This document shows positions 1-5,258 of a DNA stretch of 5,258 bases, piece by piece (position 1 is the stretch's first letter; each line of letters starts with the position of its first letter). Below the pieces are notes generated by a model, which was given only the letters and a program-made list of their open reading frames with translations, ran no database searches and was not told the origin of the DNA. This DNA comes from Promethearchaeota archaeon (GTDB lineage Archaea; Asgardarchaeota; Lokiarchaeia; Sigynarchaeales; SOKP01), in contig WJIN01000139.1 in the NCBI GenBank assembly GCA_014730295.1, positions 1 through 5,258 of the forward strand, written 5' to 3'. The position numbers and the translations under genes are program-made.

Positions 1-377
1 ATATCAAAGACTTTTTCAATGTGATGGGAAACGTTTTTCCCTTCCCAATTGCTAAACTCATATCCTAATTTACGGGGGTGCTTGGAGATATCCTCACGTA
101 ATTGTTCCTCTTGCTCCTCGCTAAGACGAGATGGCCGTCCAGGAGGTGTATTGGGAACCATTCCTTCTAAACCCTCTTCATTGAAAAGTTTAACCCATGT
201 TTGAATTGTCTTTCTTGACTTTTTTATCAATTCTGCAATAGTGGTACAATTTTTAAATTCACGCATCAAAAATAACGCATGATACCGTTCTTTAAGCTTG
301 TGATTCCTTTCTTTCTTATAGAGCTTCACGAGGTTATCATGATCAGGAGAACTCCGTGTAATTTGAAGTTTTCTCAT
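1..377 (-). CDS. IS630-family transposase, N-terminal part (cut by window start)
   Basis: This frame is open from the ATG at 377 to the window start and gives 125 codons plus two bases of another, with no internal stop. The protein begins MRKLQITRSSPDHDNL. It shows a helix-turn-helix DNA-binding region at about residues 25-75 (TTIAELIKKSRKTIQTWVKL), then the linker GLEGMVPNTPPGRPSRLSEE (about 73-90), then KHPRKLGYEFSNWEGKNVSHHIEK (about 99-122). The GRPxxLS-type linker followed by a PrxLGYxFxxWxxxxxSxHI block is the typical N-terminal half of IS630/Tc1-mariner DDE transposases, which bind the element ends and cut and paste it at TA sites. The catalytic DDE domain would lie beyond the left edge, so completeness cannot be judged. 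A GTG at 389, four codons upstream in frame, has AAGAAGGA just before it and is a credible alternative start; an in-frame TAG lies a few codons further up. G+C is about 39%, well above the neighbouring genes, which fits a recent arrival. Confidence 0.85.
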   Translation of the reverse strand, partial: MRKLQITRSSPDHDNLVKLYKKERNHKLKERYHALFLMREFKNCTTIAELIKKSRKTIQTWVKLFNEEGLEGMVPNTPPGRPSRLSEEQEEQLREDISKHPRKLGYEFSNWEGKNVSHHIEKVFD

Positions 378-420
378 AGAAGAAAACACATATTCCTTCT
401 TTATCTAAAGGTGTGATATC
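1..420 (-). mobile_element. One end of an IS630-like insertion sequence, outer boundary unresolved
   Basis: The partial transposase shows that the left part of the window belongs to an insertion sequence whose other end lies outside. The transposase 5' side faces the repair operon, so one terminal inverted repeat should lie shortly upstream of the start, somewhere between about 390 and 470. I cannot fix it, because the partner repeat is not visible. The right coordinate here is only an estimate, based on where the sequence becomes strongly AT-rich. IS630 elements duplicate a TA dinucleotide, and many TA steps are present, so the target site cannot be named. Confidence 0.5.
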
Positions 421-571
421 TCGGTGATAAGAGCAAAAGTCAAAAAGCATGTGAAATTACTTAAAACGTCATAAATAATTCAGCTAATTTCTAAATTAAC
501 AAGGAAGATATAAAAGAATAAATAAAATATTTTTTAGGACGATATAAACATTTAAAAATCATTTCTTAATT

Positions 572-598
572 ATAGAAAAATCATTCTGTTATACAGAA
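572..598 (-). terminator. Possible terminator of the mre11-rad50 operon
   Basis: Read on the minus strand, a perfect 6-bp inverted repeat, TTCTGT-ATA-ACAGAA (598 to 584), is followed after three bases by five T residues (580-576). It lies 74 bases past the rad50-like stop codon, a sensible place for transcription to end. The stem is short and only one third G+C, so as a hairpin it is weak. In an archaeon the T-run alone could terminate, and a second T5 occurs at 558-554. Confidence 0.3.
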
Positions 599-619
599 AT
601 AAGTAAATTTCATTTTATT

Positions 620-650
620 TTATAAGAGATAATTAATTTAATTCTTATAA
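620..650. repeat. Short inverted repeat just after the rad50 stop
   Basis: The 8-base arms TTATAAGA (620-627) and TCTTATAA (643-650) are perfect inverted complements around a 15-base AT-rich centre. They begin 21 bases beyond the stop codon of the rad50-like gene. On the minus strand no T-run follows directly, so this is a poor intrinsic terminator. It could be a 3' mRNA-stabilising hairpin or chance in AT-rich DNA. Confidence 0.3.
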
Positions 651-671
651 TCAAGTAAACGAGTATAAAGA

Positions 672-3600
672 TTAATTCAATTCACTCGGAATCACTTTAT
701 CCACAAGATTTCCTTGATTTAATTTGTAATAAAAAGGTATCTTTTCAATTATTTCCTTTTGATGAGAAATTATGATGATTTGAGAAAAAATCGAATTTAA
801 ATCTTTAGTGAGCCAATTCAAAATCTCCATTCTTCTTTCGGAATCACTCGATGCGAAAGCCTCATCAATGAAAAGGAATTTAGGATAGTGTCCTTTGGAT
901 TGAGGGAGTAAGGACATAGCAACAGCAACTCTAATTGCTAATAGAATTTGATCTTCTGTTCCCCCACTTAGATATTTTTTATCAATGAAACTTTCTTTAG
1001 TTTCTTCCAATATTTTAAATTCATAGCGTTTTCGTCTTCTTGAATCTGGCTGTTGGATAACAAGATTTCTATATCGCCCCATCGTTATTTTAGGTAAAAA
1101 TTTACTGATATAACTGGTAATGTAAGGCATCTGCATATCCCAGATTTGCCTATTTACTTGTTCAACAAGATCTATTGATTTCTGATAGATTTTAATTTCC
1201 TCTTCTAATTGTTTAATATTTTCTTTTATTTTAAAAAAATCATGGATAATGAACTCATTTTCTTTTAGATATGCCCTAATTTCTTCTCTCTGGCTGTTAA
1301 TCTCTCTCATCTTTCCATTTATTTCATTTTTTTTCTTCCTTAATAATTGGAGTTTGTTATCTAATTTTTCTTGACATATTTGAGGTTTTTCTTTATTGAA
1401 ATCTTGTTTTATTTCGCTTGGTATTTCTGGAAATACTATAGCATTAATCTTTTTAATAATTGAATCAATTTTATCTTGAATTTTTTTAATTATATTAATT
1501 AGTTCTGGCTTTCGTCTAATATGTTTTTCATTAGCGCTGATATTTGCTTCTAATTTATCTCTGTGTCTTTTATCTTTATGAATTCTATTTGTTAATTTTT
1601 CTAAAGAAGAACCAAAAGATGTTAATTTTTGAATTTGTTCTTCAATTTTTTCATTTTCTTCAATTAAATCAAAATATTTTTTGGTTAATGATGTTCCCGT
1701 TTCAATCATTTTCTCAAATAAATCCACTTTAATTGATTCTTTCTCTTCCAATTGGTCGATTCTTGTTGGCTTCTCTTCCAGTTTCTTTTCCAAATCCTCA
1801 ATTTCACTTTTTAAACTTCTGTAAATATCCAAATCCGATAAAATTTTCTTTTCAATCTCAGAGAGTATGTTTTTTACAGAATGAAAATCTATTTGATCTC
1901 TATTGTATATAACATCAATACGATGAACTTTAAATTTCGGTTTAAAATCTTTCATAATAGGATCCAAATTGCTCCGAGTTTTAGTTATTTTCGAATTTAC
2001 GTCTCTTAATTTCTCTTCTACTTTTGGTTTTTCTTTTATAATCTCATTATTCTTGCGAATTAAACCTTCCAAGTCCTGTTGCTTAGATTCAGTTTCTTTA
2101 AGTTTATCTCCTAATTTTTTAAAATATAAGTTAAGACTAACTTCTTGATCATCGAGTTGATGTTTAGCTTTGAAATCCTCTGAATAATATTCAGGTAAAT
2201 CAAGTATTATCTTTTTAATCTTATTATATCTCTTATTTAATTTTTCAAGTACGGAGACCAATTTATTATCTATTTTTATTAGTTCTTTTTTCAATTCCAG
2301 CAAATCATCTATGGTGTCAATTAAAACTTTAATTCGATGGAATTGATAAAATAAATAGATAAAAAAGATCACAGTTATTGCCGAACTTATGCCAATAAAG
2401 AAGTAATATCCAAAAAGAGAAGGAATAATACTAAGAATAATGGCGATAGTTAGTATTAGGATGATTTTTTTGGGCCTTTTTAATATATATTTTAAAAAAC
2501 CCTCATCAATTTTACTTTTTTGTTTTTCTTTATATTTTTCTAATCCCTCAATCGTGTCAGGGATTTCTGAGGGACAATTTCTACTGATTTGTTTGATTTC
2601 CCGTTCAAGATCTTTCTTTCGGAATCTCTCTTGTCGTATTTGTTTTAATTCTGCTTGAAAATGGTGAAATAAATCTTCTGCTTTTAGAAATTCAACTTTA
2701 TAAGAAAGGGTTTTACTTAACTCTTCTAACTCTTCTTTAAATTGTTTATTTTCTCTTTCAGATTCTAAAATAGTATTTAAATGGGTTTTTAATTGATCTC
2801 TCTCTTTATAAAATACTTCTAGAGAGCTAAATAATTGTTCGATTTCTCTAAAATAAGAAAGTTGTTCTGGTATATTATCATAATCTTTAAATTCCTCTTC
2901 ACAATCTTCCAATCTTTTTTCTAATTTTTCTAGGTGTTTGATTCTCTTTTCAATTTTACTTATATCATCTAAAATATTTTTATATTGGTTGAAATCTTCT
3001 TTTAGGCATAATAATTTGTCGTCATCTTTATCAATATTTTCATATTCTTTTAAATCTATTTTTAATTTTTCATTTTCCTCTTCCAATTTTCTGATTCTGT
3101 TGAGTTCCTCTTTCTTTTCATCTAAATTTTCTTTAGTATTGTCTAGTTTCTCTTCCAATCTTTCCTTAAGTCGCTTTTTTTCTATATATTTCTTAATAAT
3201 CCTTAAATATTCTGAGTTTATTTCGATTGAATTATTCAAATCCCTATAAATAGATGCATCTTTAAGATGTTCTTTCGATAATCGTATTAATTTGTGAAAT
3301 TTCTCGCAATAGACATCTTTTTGTTTATCTAACTCATTAAACTTGATTCTATCATTTTTTAGATCGCTTTTTTTTTCTTTTTTGTCATTTTTTAACTCAT
3401 CTATTGCTTTTCCAAAACCTTTTAAGTTTAAAAACTCATTAAATAATTCCTCCCATTTCTTAGGAGTCATTTTACTTATTTTATCCAATTTTTTTTGTGC
3501 AATAATATTTGATGCTGTCAATTCATTTATACTAAATCCTATCGTTTTCTCGACTAATTTATCGACTTCGGTCACGCCTGTTGCTAATGTACGTGTCCTA

Positions 3601-3920
3601 TCATTATCTAATACTTCAACAAATTCTGCATCCGTCTGAGTCGTACCGCTTTTATATTCTTTCAGAACCCGATAAACTCTATATTTTTCATTTTTTATAA
3701 TAAAATCCAAAGAAATCTTAGCTGTTTTAGACTTGAAATTGACTACATTATCATAACTATCGAAAGCGCTTGATCCAAATAATGCAAATAAAATGCCTTT
3801 AATAATCGTAGATTTTCCTGCCTCATTCGGACCTATTACGGCTAAGATACCATTTGGAAATCTTACGTTTGCTGATTTAATTCTTTTAAAATTTTTCAAA
3901 TCTAAACTTAAGAGTTCCAT
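672..3920 (-). CDS. rad50: Rad50/SbcC-like SMC ATPase with a membrane hairpin at the coiled-coil apex
   Basis: This is the ATPase partner of the Mre11-like nuclease encoded just upstream. Rad50-type proteins bind and bridge DNA ends and use ATP to control Mre11 in double-strand break repair. In the 1082 residues, Walker A GPNEAGKST is at 30-38 and a probable Q-loop glutamine is Q142 (NIIAQKK). A charged coiled coil covers about 175-480. A hydrophobic segment at 486-526 reads as two transmembrane helices. A second coiled coil covers about 527-930. The ABC signature LSGGTEDQ is at 984-991, Walker B FLFIDE ends at E1020, the D-loop SSDSER is at 1024-1029 and the H-loop histidine is H1053. All ATPase motifs are intact. 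There is no CxxC zinc hook: cysteines are only C205, C305, C340, C449 and C849. It is longer than usual archaeal Rad50 (about 850-900 residues) and near SbcC in size. The start lies 2 bases after the mre11 stop, with only a weak GGTG (3931-3934) as ribosome site, suggesting translational coupling. YhaN-like is the main alternative name. Confidence 0.9.
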   Translation of the reverse strand: MELLSLDLKNFKRIKSANVRFPNGILAVIGPNEAGKSTIIKGILFALFGSSAFDSYDNVVNFKSKTAKISLDFIIKNEKYRVYRVLKEYKSGTTQTDAEFVEVLDNDRTRTLATGVTEVDKLVEKTIGFSINELTASNIIAQKKLDKISKMTPKKWEELFNEFLNLKGFGKAIDELKNDKKEKKSDLKNDRIKFNELDKQKDVYCEKFHKLIRLSKEHLKDASIYRDLNNSIEINSEYLRIIKKYIEKKRLKERLEEKLDNTKENLDEKKEELNRIRKLEEENEKLKIDLKEYENIDKDDDKLLCLKEDFNQYKNILDDISKIEKRIKHLEKLEKRLEDCEEEFKDYDNIPEQLSYFREIEQLFSSLEVFYKERDQLKTHLNTILESERENKQFKEELEELSKTLSYKVEFLKAEDLFHHFQAELKQIRQERFRKKDLEREIKQISRNCPSEIPDTIEGLEKYKEKQKSKIDEGFLKYILKRPKKIILILTIAIILSIIPSLFGYYFFIGISSAITVIFFIYLFYQFHRIKVLIDTIDDLLELKKELIKIDNKLVSVLEKLNKRYNKIKKIILDLPEYYSEDFKAKHQLDDQEVSLNLYFKKLGDKLKETESKQQDLEGLIRKNNEIIKEKPKVEEKLRDVNSKITKTRSNLDPIMKDFKPKFKVHRIDVIYNRDQIDFHSVKNILSEIEKKILSDLDIYRSLKSEIEDLEKKLEEKPTRIDQLEEKESIKVDLFEKMIETGTSLTKKYFDLIEENEKIEEQIQKLTSFGSSLEKLTNRIHKDKRHRDKLEANISANEKHIRRKPELINIIKKIQDKIDSIIKKINAIVFPEIPSEIKQDFNKEKPQICQEKLDNKLQLLRKKKNEINGKMREINSQREEIRAYLKENEFIIHDFFKIKENIKQLEEEIKIYQKSIDLVEQVNRQIWDMQMPYITSYISKFLPKITMGRYRNLVIQQPDSRRRKRYEFKILEETKESFIDKKYLSGGTEDQILLAIRVAVAMSLLPQSKGHYPKFLFIDEAFASSDSERRMEILNWLTKDLNSIFSQIIIISHQKEIIEKIPFYYKLNQGNLVDKVIPSELN
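2343..2465 (-). other. Encoded two-helix membrane hairpin in the Rad50-like protein
   Basis: These bases encode residues 486-526, about 41 residues without a single charged side chain. They are rich in I, L, F and Y and have a central turn around IIPSLFGYY (498-506). Likely helices are about 486-503 and 507-526. Lysines and arginines flank both sides (KRPKK at 481-485; HRIK at 528-531), so both coiled-coil arms would stay in the cytoplasm and the short turn would face outward. The segment lies almost at the midpoint of the protein, exactly where the apex of the folded coiled coil must be. A water-soluble hydrophobic dimerisation tip is a less likely reading. Confidence 0.8.
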
Positions 3921-3922
3921 AT

Positions 3923-5113
3923 CTAATCAACACCATATTTTTCTAATTTCCTCAAACTAATTTCCTTAGCTTTTTTTAATCTTTCTTTTACTTTCTGATT
4001 TTTTTCTTTTTGAATTAAATTATTCGAGAATCGAATAAATACATCTTTTGGTTTTGCATTTTCTTTATCGGGAAGAATTAATTCGGAAGATTCGAATGAT
4101 AATTTATTATAATTATCCAAAAACAGTTTGAAAAAAAGATCGTCACCGAATTCAAGTAATTTTGCTGTCTTTATAGATGGTATTTGATCTGTCCGTATTT
4201 TACCTTCTAATATTATTTTTAAGATAAGTTCTGGATTTTCTAGAGGTTTAATCTCATCCAAGACTTTCTGATTAATATTTTCATCATTCAAATTTATTGA
4301 AATATTCTTAGCTTTCAATGGTCTCGTTTTGAGTTTGATAAAATCTTTACTAATTAATCCATCCTTAGCAAATTCAAGGAACATAAAACCTTTTGGTTTT
4401 TCTAAATCCTCTCTAAAAGAAAGAAATTCTATACTTCCAGGATAGATTAAATCTGTGGAATTTCCCAGATTTGGATTATATCTAGTTTTTTCGAGATGAT
4501 CATGTAAATGCCCAGCAGCAACGTAATCTATTTGTTCTGGAATATTAATTTCTTTAATTATGTAATCTCCTGGATATCGATACTTAAATAATCCTATATT
4601 ACCATGAACCATGAAAATATTAATATCAGCATTGAAATCTGGAAATCTTAAATCATCCAATGGATCTCTATTCCCCGTGTTTAAAACATCATAAGATTCT
4701 CCAAATATCTCCAAATTTACATTGTCTATATTAATTTTTCGGCTATTTATAACTTGACCTACTGGTTGGATAAAATCTAAATATTCAATGGTATTAAGAA
4801 TAGAAAGAGGGCTCAAAGCATTTTCAGTAGATCTTGGCATATCATGATTTCCACCAATAGCTAAAATTTTAATCTGTTTTAAAAATAATTCTTTTAACTT
4901 TTCTATTACATGCTTTCTCACAGGATTCCTTGGATTAATACTATCAAATAGATCTCCCGAAATTAATACTATATCTGGTCGTTCTTTAAGAGCAAAATCT
5001 ACAAGCGCGTTAAAATTTTTCAAAAAGTCCTTTCTTCTGACTTTATCTTTATTTAAATATTTAGTCATCGGTGGATCTAAATGAAAATCTGCAGTATGAA
5101 TAACATGAACCAT
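3923..5113 (-). CDS. mre11: Mre11/SbcD-like DNA double-strand break repair nuclease
   Basis: This is a metallophosphoesterase nuclease that, with Rad50, processes DNA ends (Mn-dependent exo- and endonuclease in the family). All family metal-binding motifs are present in 396 residues: D9 and H11 (HTADFHLD), G53-D54 (ISGDLFD), N89-H90-D91 (GGNHD), H170 (MVHG), and H202 and H204 (GHLH). YPGS at 224-227 follows as usual. The residue after GDLF is aspartate, as in bacterial SbcD, where Pyrococcus and human Mre11 have histidine. Residues about 265-350 should form the capping domain. The lysine-rich amphipathic tail at about 365-396 fits the helical Rad50-binding region that grips the base of the coiled coil. 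The start is well set: the first beta strand (VHVIHTAD) begins at once, a good ribosome site precedes it, and the ATG overlaps the upstream stop codon by one base. Length and motif spacing are normal and the active site appears functional. Residues 158-166 are encoded by the 28-base segment repeated at the window end. Confidence 0.93.
   Translation of the reverse strand: MVHVIHTADFHLDPPMTKYLNKDKVRRKDFLKNFNALVDFALKERPDIVLISGDLFDSINPRNPVRKHVIEKLKELFLKQIKILAIGGNHDMPRSTENALSPLSILNTIEYLDFIQPVGQVINSRKINIDNVNLEIFGESYDVLNTGNRDPLDDLRFPDFNADINIFMVHGNIGLFKYRYPGDYIIKEINIPEQIDYVAAGHLHDHLEKTRYNPNLGNSTDLIYPGSIEFLSFREDLEKPKGFMFLEFAKDGLISKDFIKLKTRPLKAKNISINLNDENINQKVLDEIKPLENPELILKIILEGKIRTDQIPSIKTAKLLEFGDDLFFKLFLDNYNKLSFESSELILPDKENAKPKDVFIRFSNNLIQKEKNQKVKERLKKAKEISLRKLEKYGVD
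4617..4644. repeat. 28-base direct repeat, copy 1 (inside mre11)
   Basis: This segment encodes Mre11 residues 158-166 (PDFNADINI), just before the MVHG metal-binding motif. It recurs without mismatch at 5231-5258. The base to its left differs (A at 4616, T at 5230), and comparison to the right is cut off by the window edge. Because it fits smoothly into the Mre11 fold, this copy is the native one. Confidence 0.85.
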
Positions 5114-5258
5114 TAAAAGTCACCTTCATTGTTGAAAGGATTCGCCCGAGGATTTATTCTTGATTCTTTTTCTTTTTCAAGTTCTTTATCGATGGAGATA
5201 TCTTCTCTTGTTTGTTGTAACTTTTCTATTATATTAATATCAGCATTGAAATCTGGAA
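5113..5258 (-). CDS. C-terminal tail of an upstream operon gene (unidentified, perhaps herA)
   Basis: The frame is open from the window edge to TAA at 5115-5113 and gives 47 residues, with the 5' part of the gene outside. Its stop shares one base with the mre11 ATG (TAATG), so the two are surely in one transcript and translationally coupled. The visible tail is a charged, probably helical stretch (EKLQQTREDISIDKELEKEK) followed by a proline/asparagine-rich end, INPRANPFNNEGDF. No catalytic motif is visible and I do not recognise the family from this tail. Archaeal operons often place the HerA hexameric helicase gene next to mre11-rad50, so herA is the first guess, from gene order only. The first nine residues (PDFNADINI) are identical, in the same frame, to Mre11 residues 158-166, and may not truly belong to this gene. 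Confidence 0.6.
   Translation of the reverse strand, partial: PDFNADINIIEKLQQTREDISIDKELEKEKESRINPRANPFNNEGDF
5120..5127 (-). promoter_or_regulatory. Ribosome binding site of mre11
   Basis: On the minus strand GAAGGTGA lies six bases before the ATG at 5113, inside the last codons of the upstream gene. GGTGA is a good match to the anti-Shine-Dalgarno end of 16S rRNA. It supports this start and suggests that mre11 can be initiated on its own as well as by coupling. The following rad50-like gene has a clearly weaker site. Confidence 0.7.
5231..5258. repeat. 28-base direct repeat, copy 2 (at the window edge)
   Basis: This is identical to 4617-4644, in the same orientation and, on the minus strand, in the same reading frame relative to its host gene. 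It stops exactly where the window stops. A perfect 28-base match by chance within 5 kb is very unlikely. The most likely cause is an assembly artefact at a contig end; a true local duplication is possible. Confidence 0.8.

Larger units (their letters stand above)
378..671. other. AT-rich intergenic region between the IS and the end of rad50
   Basis: About 294 bases without a convincing gene lie between the divergent end of the transposase and the stop codon of the rad50-like gene. The stretch is very AT-rich, especially from about 450 onward. It holds two short inverted repeats (620-650 and 584-598), described separately, and a 10-base direct repeat AAAAATCATT at 554-563 and 576-585. The transposase promoter and one IS end must lie in its left part, but no TATA or -10/-35 box is good enough to call. 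No tRNA or other RNA gene is recognisable. Confidence 0.6.

Noticed and set aside
390..480. Candidate promoter for the transposase (TTTAGATAAAG on the minus strand near 400-411)
   Set aside because: It is a poor match to either an archaeal TATA box or bacterial -10/-35 boxes, and it is too close to the possible GTG start at 389.
554..585. 10-base direct repeat AAAAATCATT, considered as the start of a CRISPR or iteron array
   Set aside because: Only two short AT-rich copies exist, with no further units or regular spacing.
1544..1732. Open frame on the plus strand, antisense to the rad50-like gene
   Set aside because: It is a shadow of the coiled-coil gene: antisense of lysine/glutamate codons reads as F, S and L. 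No ribosome site and no family resemblance.
2440..2658. Plus-strand open frame with hydrophobic residues opposite the hairpin segment
   Set aside because: It lies wholly antisense to the intact ATPase frame and its composition follows from the opposite strand.
2938..3639. Two serine/phenylalanine-rich plus-strand open frames (2938-3249 and 3343-3639) resembling membrane proteins
   Set aside because: Both are antisense to the N-terminal coiled-coil arm; the apparent hydrophobicity comes from TTT/TTC runs opposite AAA/GAA codons.
672..3920. Frameshift or fusion in the unusually long rad50-like gene
   Set aside because: The frame is continuous, the motif order is correct, the arms are about equal in length around the apex, and the composition is uniform outside the hairpin.
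4940..4960. Mre11 GDLFD in place of GDLFH as a possible active-site defect
   Set aside because: Aspartate at this place is normal in bacterial SbcD proteins, and all core metal ligands are present.

Overview
The window holds a compact AT-rich repair operon on the minus strand, bounded by a partial insertion sequence on the left and by the 3' end of another gene on the right. The core is an Mre11-type nuclease gene (3923-5113) followed after 2 bases by a Rad50/SbcC-type SMC ATPase gene (672-3920). Transcription runs from right to left. The stop codon of a further upstream gene, of which only the last 47 residues are visible (5113-5258), overlaps the mre11 start by one base. All three are therefore probably co-transcribed, from a promoter beyond the right edge.

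The notable feature is the Rad50-like protein. It has the expected layout: N-terminal Walker A, coiled-coil arm, apex, second coiled-coil arm, then C-terminal signature, Walker B and H-loop. At the apex, where Rad50 normally carries the CxxC zinc hook, it has about 41 uninterrupted hydrophobic residues (486-526), flanked by lysine/arginine. This looks like a two-helix membrane hairpin. No CxxC motif occurs anywhere in the protein. The bacterial YhaN family (partner of the Mre11-like YhaO) is, to my recollection, the closest known parallel for a Rad50-like ATPase with central membrane segments. The reading is that the Mre11-Rad50 complex is anchored to the inner face of the cytoplasmic membrane through its coiled-coil tip. 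This is inference from sequence only.

Layout: 1-377, N-terminal part of an IS630-family transposase (about 39% G+C, clearly richer than the rest); 378-671, AT-rich intergenic DNA with two small inverted repeats and a possible terminator for the operon; 672-3920, rad50-like; 3923-5113, mre11-like; 5113-5258, C-terminal tail of an unidentified gene. By gene order this last gene might be herA, because archaea often cluster herA-mre11-rad50-nurA. The final 28 bases of the window exactly repeat an internal segment of mre11 (4617-4644), which is suspicious as an assembly-edge artefact.

Organism: the tight overlaps, the very AT-rich lysine/isoleucine/asparagine-rich coding and the Mre11-Rad50 operon suggest an archaeon, or possibly a low-GC bacterium of the yhaO-yhaN type. 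The sequence contains no rRNA or other marker that settles this. Nothing in it resembles CRISPR, tRNA or rRNA.
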